A DNA stretch of 39,182 bases. Source: Bacteroidia bacterium (GTDB lineage Bacteria > Bacteroidota > Bacteroidia > B-17B0 > Aurantibacillaceae). The notes under the pieces are model-generated. The model was not told where the DNA came from. It ran no database searches and saw nothing but the letters and a program-made list of their open reading frames with translations. Positions 1-8,142 of this stretch are shown piece by piece. Numbering within the stretch: position 1 is the stretch's first letter; every line of letters starts with the position of its first letter. The position numbers and the translations under genes were made by a program. Where the stretch lies: assembly GCA_022842625.1 (NCBI GenBank), contig JALHPG010000021.1, forward strand, positions 1 through 39,182, read 5' to 3'.

Positions 1-10
1 TTTTCAAGGA

Positions 11-1330
11 TTAAAGCCTCTCTCTATACAAAAACCGTTCCTGCGTGCTATCAAAAGGCCTGTAAACATAATACACGTAGCCATCTTTAATTTTTATTTT
101 TTCGGCGCTGTGGTGTTTTAGTTTGTAGGTGCTAATTTCTTTTCCTGTTTGGTAATTAATTTGTTTTAAATATTGGTGACCATCCTTACTAAAAAAAGCA
201 TAGATCTTATTGCTTATTTCATCTACAAATAATTGTTTTTTCCACTCGCGCCAATTTTTTGGATGGTGATAGGCAATAGGTACACTATCAATTAACTGAT
301 GTTGTTTGTTGTAATGATATAAAAGATCGTTATGGTGATTAAAAATGCAAATGGTGTCTTTTAAAATAAAAATAGGAGCGTATAACGGTTCGTAATACAT
401 ACTTTGCGTAAAACCACTCATTATGGCTGCAACAATGTGTTTGTCGGTTTTATAATATTGTGCCATTCGTCTGGCTTCTAATTTCATGCGTGGCGGTAAA
501 TAATAATATTCTAAATTGTACAATTTCATTAAGTCGCTATTGGTAATTGTGCTTAATAAATGATTTAGTGAATCGTTTGTTTTTAAATAGTAATAATTAA
601 ATAAGGGGTAGTTTTTCCAGTTGTCGTGGTAATACAAATGATCGTTGGTACTGTCGGCAACGGGCTCAATAAACTGACTAAAATCTTTTTGCGCAACCGG
701 ATAAAGCAGCAGCTCTGTATTTAAAACATCCACTCTAAAAACAGAATCATTGCAAATAACATCCGTGTAACCTTCGTAATCATGAAAAAAATGTTTGGCT
801 TCACCTGCTTGTTTTGGTAGGTCTGCCGATGAAATTATTTTTCCTTCGTAAGTAGATAATTGAATTTGCGCTTTTGCTAATGATTTTTGAGCAGTGAGTA
901 AAAGTAATTTATCTTCATAAAAATCAAAATCATAAATGCTGTAGTTGGGTTTTGCAACTAGTGTTTCCGGCTTGTGTATGGCGTACACCGAAATACTGTC
1001 GAGCAGGTTGGAGCGTTGTTGCAATGAAATGATAACACGAATTGTATCTGAATTGGCTGTTTTTACTTCTTTAATAAAACTTTGATAGCTTACATGTTGT
1101 AAAATTAATTTGTAGTTCGCTCTTTTTGGAACAGTTAAACTAAACTTTCCGGTTTTATTTGTTGTAGTGGAATAGGGGGCGTTGGATAGTCGAACAGAAA
1201 CATGTTCGATGGTTTTATTAGAGTTTTGCTCAGTAACGTTACCTATTATAACGATCGTTTCGTTTTGAGCGTTGATGATTTTAAAACTCAAAATAAAAAA
1301 CAAAATGATTATGTGTTTGGATCTAAGCAT
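11..1330 (-). CDS. Secreted CarboxypepD_reg-like domain protein, function unknown
   Basis: The 439-residue protein begins with a signal peptide (about residues 1-21, hydrophobic core IIILFFILSF, ending NAQ). Residues about 26-108 look like the carboxypeptidase regulatory-like beta-sandwich (VIIGNVTEQNSNKTIEHVSV, then TTTNKTGKFSLTVPK and a YKLILQHVSYQ strand), as at the N-terminus of many Bacteroidota envelope proteins. The remaining 330 residues are rich in Tyr, His and Asp with repeated beta-strand-like segments, perhaps a propeller, and match no family I can name. It is not a TonB receptor: no plug or barrel is visible and it is too short. The ATG directly precedes the signal peptide. The gene lies downstream of aroE on the same strand but beyond a 366-base repeat-filled gap, so it probably has its own promoter; TATATTTA at 1346-1353 is a weak -7 candidate. 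Export is well supported; function is unknown. Confidence 0.75.
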   Translation of the reverse strand: MLRSKHIIILFFILSFKIINAQNETIVIIGNVTEQNSNKTIEHVSVRLSNAPYSTTTNKTGKFSLTVPKRANYKLILQHVSYQSFIKEVKTANSDTIRVIISLQQRSNLLDSISVYAIHKPETLVAKPNYSIYDFDFYEDKLLLLTAQKSLAKAQIQLSTYEGKIISSADLPKQAGEAKHFFHDYEGYTDVICNDSVFRVDVLNTELLLYPVAQKDFSQFIEPVADSTNDHLYYHDNWKNYPLFNYYYLKTNDSLNHLLSTITNSDLMKLYNLEYYYLPPRMKLEARRMAQYYKTDKHIVAAIMSGFTQSMYYEPLYAPIFILKDTICIFNHHNDLLYHYNKQHQLIDSVPIAYHHPKNWREWKKQLFVDEISNKIYAFFSKDGHQYLKQINYQTGKEISTYKLKHHSAEKIKIKDGYVYYVYRPFDSTQERFLYRERL

Positions 1331-1390
1331 TTATTATTAGACGCGTAAATATAGCGATTCCATAAAAGTATAGATCTATTTTAATTCAGG

Positions 1391-1695
1391 CATGCGCTTC
1401 GACTCCGCTCAGCGTGACAGTGGTTTTGTATTGCTTCGACAAGCTCAGCAACCAATACCGGTCATTGAGCGGAGTCGAAATGACATCGGATTGCTTCGGC
1501 TCCGCTCAGCAACCAATGCGCGGGTCATTGTCGCGATAGCTATCGGGGGCTTCGTTACCAGTCTGTCCGGCCAGGCGGGCTCGCAATGACTGGGTGTTAT
1601 CGTCATTGCGAAGCTTCTCTCAAGTATTTCGAAAGCTGAAGCAATCTTTTTTACGGTGTTTGAGATTGCTTCGTCGTACCTCCTCGCAATGACGT
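1391..1695. repeat. Mosaic of palindromic intergenic repeats
   Basis: This gap between aroE and the next gene is GC-rich relative to its surroundings and built from several interleaved repeat units. TTCGACTCCGCTCA (1398-1411) is the exact reverse complement of 1466-1479. TTGCTTCGACAAGCTCAGCAACC (1431-1453) recurs in diverged form at 1491-1514. CGATAGCTATCG (1534-1545) is a 12-base perfect palindrome. CGTCATTGCG (1601-1610) pairs with CGCAATGACG (1684-1693), and GAAGCAATCT (1638-1647) pairs with AGATTGCTTC (1663-1672), giving one long hairpin that ends two bases before the aroE stop codon. From memory, such 'gcttcgactccgctcagc' and 'cattgcgaggaggtacgacgaagc' units recur in many Bacteroidota genomes. 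They may act as transcript 3' ends for the aroE operon. An open frame across 1392-1589 is only repeat sequence and is not called. Confidence 0.85.
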
Positions 1696-1696
1696 T

Positions 1697-2428
1697 TCAA
1701 TTCCAGATCTCCCAGCTTTTTTGAGCCTGAAGGTGCAGCATACTTAATCCGTTAATAGTAACAGCGCCTTTTTCTTTTGCTTGTTTTAAAAATAAAGTCT
1801 GTTCGGGATTATAAATTAGATCGTAAGCTAAATGTTTATCGGTAAATAAATGATAGGGTAGTGCAGGGGCTTCATTAATATTAGGAAACAAACCTAAAGG
1901 TGTGGTATTAATAATGAGTTTAAAGGCATTCATCATGCCTTCATTGATCTCGTTATAAAAAAATGTGTTTGTGTTTTTTTTAGTTGATGATGTTGCAAAA
2001 AATACTTCCACGCCAATTTTCTTTAAAGCATAGGCCACCGCTTTGCTGGCACCACCGGTACCAAGTATCAAAGCACGGTCATGCGTGGTATCTAAAAAAG
2101 GTTTTATGCTTTGTCCGAAACCATACGCATCGGTATTGTAGCCAATTGTTTTTCCGTTAACGATGTTGATACAATTCACGGCGCCAATTTCTTTGGCTTC
2201 AATACTTAACTCATCTAAAAACGGAATGATGCTTTCTTTATAGGGGTTAGTAACATTTAAGCCTTTTAAATTTTGTGTTTTAAGTAGATCACTAAATTGA
2301 TCGATCGTTTCTAATTCAAAATTTTTATAGAAATGATCTTTCAATTCATTTTCAATAAATTTTTTCTCGAAATACGATCTTGAAAACGAGTGCGATAGTG
2401 ATTTGCCGATCAGGCCAAAGTTTGTCAT
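1697..2428 (-). CDS. aroE: Shikimate dehydrogenase (NADP+)
   Basis: AroE reduces 3-dehydroshikimate to shikimate with NADPH, the fourth step of the cytoplasmic shikimate pathway to aromatic amino acids. The substrate-binding N-terminus GLIGKSLSHSFS (5-16), the catalytic Lys64 in NVTNPYKES, GAVNC (82-86) and Asp100 in NTDAYGF are all present. The NADP-binding Rossmann loop GTGGAS is at 123-128, followed by the INTTPLG motif and the C-terminal GLSMLHLQAQ segment carrying the substrate-binding Gln. At 243 residues it is somewhat shorter than the usual 270 or so, without losing a motif. It is the last gene of a minus-strand operon, 6 bases after the zinc-ribbon membrane protein and downstream of tex. 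No other aro gene is nearby. The repeat hairpin at 1601-1693 starts just past its stop codon and may end the transcript. Confidence 0.95.
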   Translation of the reverse strand: MTNFGLIGKSLSHSFSRSYFEKKFIENELKDHFYKNFELETIDQFSDLLKTQNLKGLNVTNPYKESIIPFLDELSIEAKEIGAVNCINIVNGKTIGYNTDAYGFGQSIKPFLDTTHDRALILGTGGASKAVAYALKKIGVEVFFATSSTKKNTNTFFYNEINEGMMNAFKLIINTTPLGLFPNINEAPALPYHLFTDKHLAYDLIYNPEQTLFLKQAKEKGAVTINGLSMLHLQAQKSWEIWN

Positions 2429-2434
2429 AATTAA

Positions 2435-3718
2435 TTAATCAATGGAATAAGGTTGGTTAAAAACAAACTGAGTTTTACCTGTTTTTAAATTCACGCCAAC
2501 GCTTTGGTGGCCTGCTTTGTTGATGTTAATTACTATTAGATCATTGTTTAACTTATAGTTTAGGTAAACATGATCACCGGTATTGTCTTCAATGATTTTT
2601 TTAAAGCTGCTGTCAGTATTCTTCCAAATAAATTGACCGTTTTTGTCTACCAAGGCAAGAATTCCATCAGCATTTTTAGAAAATTTAGAAGCGTAAAAAA
2701 ACAATAATTTATCTTTATAGCTTTCTATTGGTTTTGCCATTGGATAAACAGAATCGCTTAATAATTTTATGTTTTTAATGTAAGAACTCATATAGGATCG
2801 CCTTTCTTTAAACTGTTCGATATAACTGTCCGAAATATAATGATCTTCATTAGAGCGCCTTTTGATAGTGCAAAGGTACAATTGCGATTTTTTATTTTGA
2901 CTCAGATAAATTTCCTCCGAAAAAGTGTTCTCTTGTGAATTAGATCTTTCAACTTCTTTTTCGCTAAGTAATAATTTAGAATCAAGAAAGTAATAATAAT
3001 CATCGCCTGCCGCGGAAGTTATTTTTATACGGTTCCTATAGTACTCTTTATTTACTTTTGATATACCTGCTTTTAGTTGGGGGAATTTTTTTTCAAACCA
3101 TTCATTACCAAATATTTTTTTACCGGAATAGAGCGCAAAACCTTGTATCCCGCCATCTTCAGAAACATTGTAAACAGTATCATTATTTACATAATATTCG
3201 CTGTCAAAATTTTGCGATCGGTTAAATAATTCTTTCCATGCCTTCGGCTTTCCAAGAGGTTCTTCTAAAATTATTTTTTTTGTTTCAGGATCGATCAATC
3301 GTAAAAGATATTTAACACTGTCTAACTTATTTGTTTGGTTTTTTAGCACCAACCAAACAACAGCGCCTTTACTTCCGGTTAAACAATTATAATTATCTAT
3401 GCTTGGTTTTTGCCAATCGCTAAAAAATGCACTGCCGTTTGAATCGTTTTTTCTGGCGGCTGTAACAATAAATAAACTTAGGCCAACGCCTACTAAAACC
3501 ATAAAAACGGCAACGGCTACGATAATTTTTACAGACTTAACATTGTTTTTTTGAGGCGTGTTTGTGTTTAAGGTTTCAAAATTAATTTTCGAAAAAGAAT
3601 TTTCGTTTTTTAGTATAAAAGTACTTTGACAATAATTGCACTGATAGTTTATCCCACTTATTTGCGAAACATCGTGTGCACCACAAGAGGGACATTGCAG
3701 CTTTTCAATTTTTGCCAT
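2435..3718 (-). CDS. Zinc-ribbon, single-pass membrane protein of unknown function
   Basis: The N-terminus is a short zinc ribbon with two CxxC knuckles (Cys9/Cys12 and Cys27/Cys30), followed by a charged stretch and one strong transmembrane helix (about 64-87, VKIIVAVAVFMVLVGVGLSL). About 340 residues follow on the other side of the membrane. With no signal peptide and a cytosolic-looking zinc ribbon, the large domain is probably periplasmic. That domain has recurring strand-turn patterns (for example FIWKNTDSSFKKI and HVYLNYKLNNDLIVI) suggesting a beta-propeller-like fold, which I infer and cannot prove. The gene lies 8 bases after tex and 6 bases before aroE, so all three are very likely cotranscribed, but the neighbours have no obvious functional link. 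I do not recognise a named family for the large domain. Confidence 0.75.
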   Translation of the reverse strand: MAKIEKLQCPSCGAHDVSQISGINYQCNYCQSTFILKNENSFSKINFETLNTNTPQKNNVKSVKIIVAVAVFMVLVGVGLSLFIVTAARKNDSNGSAFFSDWQKPSIDNYNCLTGSKGAVVWLVLKNQTNKLDSVKYLLRLIDPETKKIILEEPLGKPKAWKELFNRSQNFDSEYYVNNDTVYNVSEDGGIQGFALYSGKKIFGNEWFEKKFPQLKAGISKVNKEYYRNRIKITSAAGDDYYYFLDSKLLLSEKEVERSNSQENTFSEEIYLSQNKKSQLYLCTIKRRSNEDHYISDSYIEQFKERRSYMSSYIKNIKLLSDSVYPMAKPIESYKDKLLFFYASKFSKNADGILALVDKNGQFIWKNTDSSFKKIIEDNTGDHVYLNYKLNNDLIVININKAGHQSVGVNLKTGKTQFVFNQPYSID

Positions 3719-3726
3719 TAGGTATT

Positions 3727-5970
3727 TTACTTTTTAAATTTATTTTTTAATGCAGCTAATGCACTATTAATATCGTTAGGATCATACACCTCTTCCTTTA
3801 CAACTTTTGGTTTTGATTGTTTTACGGTTTGTGTTTCGCCTTTCATAGTTAATGCAATACGCTTACGTTTAACGTCAACCTCACTCACATTTACCCAAAC
3901 AGTTTGTCCAACTTTTACAATTTTATTTGGATCGTCAACAAATTCATCTGCCAATTGTGAGATGTGAACCAATCCATCCTGATGAACACCAATATCTACA
4001 AAGGCTCCAAAATTAGTAACGTTAGTAACTATTCCGGGCAATCTCATGCCTTCATGCAGATCAGAAATAGCGTGTACATTTTCATCAAAACTAAATACCT
4101 CAAAACTTTTACGCGGATCGCGTCCCGGTTTTTCTAATTCTAAAAGAATATCTTTTAGCGTTGGTAAACCAATAGTTTCTGTTACGTATTTAGGAAGTTG
4201 AATTTGTTTGCGAAGGTCTTTATTCTCAATTAACTCATCAATACTGCAATTAAGATCGCTGGCCATTTTTTCTACAATAAAATAACTTTCAGGATGCACT
4301 GCACTTTTATCTAAAGGATGCACGCCATTTTTAACGCGTAAAAATCCTGCACACAATTCAAATACTTTTTCACCCATGCGCGGCACTTCTTTTAAAGCTT
4401 TACGCGATTTAAATTCGCCATGCTCATTACGGTAATCAACAATGTTTTGAGCAAGCGCAGGACCAATACCCGAAACGTAAGAAAGTAATTGTTTTGACGC
4501 CGTGTTTAATTCAACACCAACCGCATTTACACAACCACCAACTACTTCATCCAATTTACTTTTTAATTGATTCTGATCTACATCATGTTGGTACTGACCA
4601 ACACCAATTGATTTAGCATCTATTTTAACTAACTCCGCTAACGGATCAGCTAATCTTCTTCCAATAGAAACGGCACCCCTAACGGTTAGATCGTATGCCG
4701 CAAACTCTTCACGAGCTACTTCACTTGCAGAGTAAACAGAAGCACCCGCTTCACTCACTACAATTACAGGAATTTCTTTTGGTAAAATATCTATGTTACG
4801 AATGAATTGTTCCGTTTCGCGAGAAGCTGTTCCGTTACCAATGGCAATGGCTTCTATATTATGTTTTTGGCAATAGGCCAATACCGTCATTTCTGCTTCA
4901 ACAATTTTGCGTTGCGGCTCATGCGGATAGATAACGGTTTCTTCCAACAATTTCCCTTGCTTGTCTAATGCCACTAATTTACAACCCGATTTAAATCCCG
5001 GGTCTAAACCAAGAATGGCTTTTTGTCCCATTGGAGGAGCTAATAACAATTCTCTTAAATTATCTGCAAAAACAACAATTGCTTTTTCGTCAGCAATGTG
5101 TTTGGTCAATAAACGCATTTCTGCTTCTATACTTGGTTGAAGTAAACGTTTGTAACCATCTTCAATGGCTTCTTTAATTTGATTGGCTGCTTCGCCACGA
5201 GAGGTAATTATTTTTTTCTCGATAAGTGCTAAGGCTTCATCGTTATCAACGGTAATATCTAAAATTAAAATATCTTCTTTTTCGCCGCGGCGCATGGCAA
5301 GTAAACGGTGCGAAGGACAATTCATTAATTTTTCTTCCCACTCAAAATAATCTTCAAACTTTTCACCGGCTTCTTCCTTGCCTCTGATCACGCGGCTTTT
5401 AATGATGGCGCTCCTTTTAAATAGTTCGCGCATGTTCTCTCTAACAATGGCATCCTCACTAACAATTTCTGAAATAATATCGCGAGCGCCTTGTAAAGCT
5501 TCTAATACAGAAGGCACATCTCTATCTGTAGAAATAAATTTTTCAGCTTCTTCAAAAACTAAATTATTTTTCTGATCTAAAATAAATAATGCAAGAGGTT
5601 CTAAGCCTTTTTCTTTTGCGGCAGTAGCTTTGGTCCTGCGCTTAGGTTTATAAGGTAAATAAAGATCTTCCAGTTTACTTAAAGTATCCGCAGCTAATAT
5701 TTTTTCTTTTAATTCTTCGGTTAATTTATTTTGAGATTCGATCGATTTTAAGATCGATTCTCTTCTTTGTTCCAATTGACGTAAACGTTCGATCTCATCA
5801 CGGATCTGCATTACTTGCACTTCATCTAAACTACCGGTTGCTTCTTTACGATAGCGGGATATAAAAGGAATTGTTCCGCCTTCATCTAATAATTCGATTG
5901 TAGCAGTAACATTTTTTAGATCGATTTTTAATAGGTCGGCAATTTTAAAGTGTAATTTAGTTTCAGTCAT
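3727..5970 (-). CDS. tex: Tex family RNA-binding transcription accessory protein
   Basis: Tex is a conserved multi-domain nucleic-acid-binding protein, related to eukaryotic Spt6, implicated in transcription. The 747 residues match the usual length. In order: the helical Tex N-terminal region with GGTIPFISRYRKEATGSLDE (31-50); the YqgF/RNase-H-like fold beginning AILGLDPGFKSGCK (318-331); a helix-hairpin-helix region around SYVSGIGPALAQNIVDYR (497-514) and EVPRMGEKVFELCAGFLR (528-545); and a C-terminal S1 domain (about 643-711) with PGIVTNVTNFGAFVDIG and DGLVHISQL. A basic tail follows. The gene opens a minus-strand operon with the zinc-ribbon protein and aroE. Upstream, TATTTTTA (5989-5996, minus) is a possible -7 element, without a convincing -33 box. 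The ATG start agrees with family length. Confidence 0.96.
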   Translation of the reverse strand: MTETKLHFKIADLLKIDLKNVTATIELLDEGGTIPFISRYRKEATGSLDEVQVMQIRDEIERLRQLEQRRESILKSIESQNKLTEELKEKILAADTLSKLEDLYLPYKPKRRTKATAAKEKGLEPLALFILDQKNNLVFEEAEKFISTDRDVPSVLEALQGARDIISEIVSEDAIVRENMRELFKRSAIIKSRVIRGKEEAGEKFEDYFEWEEKLMNCPSHRLLAMRRGEKEDILILDITVDNDEALALIEKKIITSRGEAANQIKEAIEDGYKRLLQPSIEAEMRLLTKHIADEKAIVVFADNLRELLLAPPMGQKAILGLDPGFKSGCKLVALDKQGKLLEETVIYPHEPQRKIVEAEMTVLAYCQKHNIEAIAIGNGTASRETEQFIRNIDILPKEIPVIVVSEAGASVYSASEVAREEFAAYDLTVRGAVSIGRRLADPLAELVKIDAKSIGVGQYQHDVDQNQLKSKLDEVVGGCVNAVGVELNTASKQLLSYVSGIGPALAQNIVDYRNEHGEFKSRKALKEVPRMGEKVFELCAGFLRVKNGVHPLDKSAVHPESYFIVEKMASDLNCSIDELIENKDLRKQIQLPKYVTETIGLPTLKDILLELEKPGRDPRKSFEVFSFDENVHAISDLHEGMRLPGIVTNVTNFGAFVDIGVHQDGLVHISQLADEFVDDPNKIVKVGQTVWVNVSEVDVKRKRIALTMKGETQTVKQSKPKVVKEEVYDPNDINSALAALKNKFKK

Positions 5971-6086
5971 GGTACATTTTGTTTTGTATAAAAATAGCCA
6001 CCTTAGCGGGCTAATACATTTCTTTTTTTCAACAAAAGCGAAACTTTTGTTTATATTTAGAGTATAAGATTATTAAAATAATTTCC

Positions 6087-6950
6087 ATGAAAAAACTGTT
6101 ACTATTCACTTTAGCGATATTTGCCATTCAAATTCAGGCTCAAATTTTAAATCCGAGTTTTGAATTAGTTACCTCTAACAAGCCAGATAATTATAATCTT
6201 TCTCCTTATACTTCTTATTATATAAGAGATACCGCAGCTCCATACAGTGGTTCAAAAGCCGCAGTGATTAGAGGTTTTAGCGCTCAGTCCTATTCAATTC
6301 AAGGAGCAGTGCTAGGTGTGTTTTCTGTTACAACAACTAGTTTGCCGCAGGCCTTATGGGGTTGGTACAAATGTAATTTGCAGGCAGGAGATTCATTAGT
6401 GTTTAATCCTTATGTTTATCAATCAAATGTATTTTCTGCAGCGGCACTTGGCTATTCTTTTACAACTACATCGTCTGCAGTTTACAAGCAGTTTAGTGCG
6501 CCTATTAATTATACAGCAACAGCTTTTCCCAGCACAACGGTTGGTACGGTTTATACCGGAATTTATTTATCAGGTACAAATATGGATGCACAAAATGTAT
6601 TTATTCCGCAAACCGGAACTTATGCGATCATTGATGATCTGTATTTAGGTTCTAATCCGGTTACGGCAATTAAAAATAATAACTCTGAAAGTGATATTAT
6701 TATGGGTGTATATCCACAACCTGCTAATAACACAGCGTTTATGATCTATACTTTAACAGAAACTTCTGTGGTTGAATTGAAGTTGTATGATTTTACAGGA
6801 AGGTTAGTAAAAACTATTTTCACTGAGGATAAACAAACTGAAGGTAATTACAAAGCAGAAATTCCTGTGTATGATCTTCAGGACGGAGTGTATTTTGCAG
6901 AGTTAAAAGTGGGCTCTGAAATTCGTACTACTAAAATTGTAAAACAATAA
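6087..6950 (+). CDS. T9SS type A sorting-domain secreted protein
   Basis: The 287-residue protein starts with a signal peptide (MKKLLLFTLAIFAIQIQAQ). It ends with a T9SS type A C-terminal domain: VYPQPANNTAF, then VVELKLYDFTGRLVKT and a final DGVYFAELKVGSEIRTTKIV segment that ends in a Lys-rich terminus (about residues 208-287). This signal routes proteins through the Type IX system, usually to surface anchoring or release. The middle (about 20-195) begins ILNPSFELV and contains SGSKAAVIRG, resembling the start of jelly-roll, galactose-binding-like modules in Bacteroidota secreted proteins. No catalytic motif is seen, so the cargo function is unknown and carbohydrate binding is only a guess. 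The gene is monocistronic, divergent from tex, and ends in a hairpin shared with the converging operon. TATATTTA at 6052-6059 is a plausible -7 element. Confidence 0.85.
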   Translation: MKKLLLFTLAIFAIQIQAQILNPSFELVTSNKPDNYNLSPYTSYYIRDTAAPYSGSKAAVIRGFSAQSYSIQGAVLGVFSVTTTSLPQALWGWYKCNLQAGDSLVFNPYVYQSNVFSAAALGYSFTTTSSAVYKQFSAPINYTATAFPSTTVGTVYTGIYLSGTNMDAQNVFIPQTGTYAIIDDLYLGSNPVTAIKNNNSESDIIMGVYPQPANNTAFMIYTLTETSVVELKLYDFTGRLVKTIFTEDKQTEGNYKAEIPVYDLQDGVYFAELKVGSEIRTTKIVKQ

Positions 6951-6973
6951 AGTCTGTTTAAATTAAACAGACT
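6950..6973. terminator. Bidirectional hairpin between convergent genes
   Basis: AAGTCTGTTT (6950-6959) is the exact reverse complement of AAACAGACTT (6964-6973), a 10-bp stem. It starts at the last base of the T9SS gene's stop codon and lies 8 bases from the stop codon of the opposing DUF3467 gene. AT-rich tracts flank both sides (TTATTAATTAA on the plus strand, TATTGTTTTA on the minus), so it can serve both transcripts. Confidence 0.75.
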
Positions 6974-6980
6974 TTATTAA

Positions 6981-7292
6981 TTAAGCTTGAGCAGTTGGTC
7001 CGCCAAAATTCATTGGAAAACCATTTTCAAGATCTTTAATTTTACCATTCATTTGTTCAAATTTCTGAATATTGTCGTTAAGCGCTTTAACTAAACGCTT
7101 TGCATGTTGCGGTGTTAGAACAATTCTTGATTTAACGCGTGCTTTTGGAACACCGGGCATGATCTTAATAAAGTCGATCACAAATTCGCTTTGCGAATGA
7201 GTAATGATGGCAAGGTTGGAGTAAATTCCTTCAGCAATTTCTTCGCTAAGTTCGATATCTAAGTGTGGTTGGTTTTGATTATTTTCTTCCAT
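6981..7292 (-). CDS. DUF3467 domain-containing protein
   Basis: This 103-residue protein consists mostly of a DUF3467 domain (about residues 10-75): the opening DIELSEEIAEGIYSNLAIIT, the conserved SEFVIDFIKIMPGVPKA segment, and the RIVLTPQHAKRLVKALNDN helix. The family is common in Bacteroidota and other bacteria, has no established biochemical function, and is cytoplasmic as far as the sequence shows (no signal or membrane segment). Acidic N-terminal and Gly/Pro-rich C-terminal tails flank the domain. It is the last gene of the nucleoside phosphorylase-pyrF-DUF3467 run, 35 bases after pyrF, and is probably cotranscribed with it. The context alone does not assign it a nucleotide-related role. 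Confidence 0.9.
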   Translation of the reverse strand: MEENNQNQPHLDIELSEEIAEGIYSNLAIITHSQSEFVIDFIKIMPGVPKARVKSRIVLTPQHAKRLVKALNDNIQKFEQMNGKIKDLENGFPMNFGGPTAQA

Positions 7293-7327
7293 AGTTTTTG
7301 TTTAGTAATTATATCAATACAATTTTA

Positions 7328-8140
7328 TTAAATAAATTGACTCATTTCGTCAGCCATTTTTTTAGCTTCTTCACCTGCTTTCGTGTCAAAATCATTTCCG
7401 TTAGAAGCATAAATTATTGCTCTGCTTGAATTTACAAGTAAGCCAATGTCTTTATTCAATCCATGTTTGCAAACTTCTTGTAAACTACCGCCTTGAGCAC
7501 CAACTCCCGGTACCAATAAAAAGTGCTCAGGTATGATCTTTCTAATATCGTCTAACATGTCAGCTTTAGTGGCACCAACAACAAACATCATATTTTCTTT
7601 TGTTCCCCAAGAAGCACACGTTTCAATAACAGTTAGGTAAAGGTCTTTTCCATTTACTTTTAGTTGTTGGAAATTAGCAGAACCTTCGTTACTTGTTAAA
7701 CCTAAAACAATTGCCCATTTTCTTTCAAATTGTAAAAATGGTTTTACAGAGTCGCTTCCCATGTATGGCGCAACAGTTATGGCATCGCAATCTAATCGAT
7801 TAAAAAATGCTTTTGCATACATGGTGCTGGTGTTTCCAATATCACCGCGTTTTGCATCAGCAATTAATAAATGGTTTGGGTAATTAGCTTTAATGTATTT
7901 TAAAGTTTTTTCAAGACTTGTAATTCCGCTTAAACCATAGGCTTCGTAAAAAGCAGTGTTTGGTTTAAAGGCTACGCAAAATGGAGCAGTAGCGTCAATT
8001 ATGCGAGTATTAAAGGTATAAATAGGATCTTCTTCCTCGTCTATTAAAAATTTTGGTATTTTTTCGATATCCGGATCTAATCCTACGCAAAGAAAATTTT
8101 TCTTTGTCCTTATCTGGTTTATTAATTCGCTACGGTTCAT
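7328..8140 (-). CDS. pyrF: Orotidine 5'-phosphate decarboxylase (type 2)
   Basis: PyrF decarboxylates OMP to UMP, the last step of de novo pyrimidine synthesis in the cytoplasm. Length (270 residues) and motifs fit the type 2 subgroup: FLCVGLDPDIEKIP near the N-terminus (16-29), AFKPNTAFYEAYG (57-69), the catalytic DAKRGDIGNTS (95-105, with Lys97 and Asp100 in the charged network), VVGAT, and the phosphate-binding PGVGAQGG segment near the C-terminus. The gene starts 2 bases after the stop of the upstream nucleoside phosphorylase, so the two are almost certainly cotranscribed. This pairs de novo UMP synthesis with pyrimidine nucleoside salvage. DUF3467 follows after 35 bases. Confidence 0.96.
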   Translation of the reverse strand: MNRSELINQIRTKKNFLCVGLDPDIEKIPKFLIDEEEDPIYTFNTRIIDATAPFCVAFKPNTAFYEAYGLSGITSLEKTLKYIKANYPNHLLIADAKRGDIGNTSTMYAKAFFNRLDCDAITVAPYMGSDSVKPFLQFERKWAIVLGLTSNEGSANFQQLKVNGKDLYLTVIETCASWGTKENMMFVVGATKADMLDDIRKIIPEHFLLVPGVGAQGGSLQEVCKHGLNKDIGLLVNSSRAIIYASNGNDFDTKAGEEAKKMADEMSQFI

Positions 8141-8142
8141 TA

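Noticed and set aside
1392..1589. 65-codon frame in the repeat region
   Set aside because: It consists entirely of palindromic repeat units; composition and position show no coding character.
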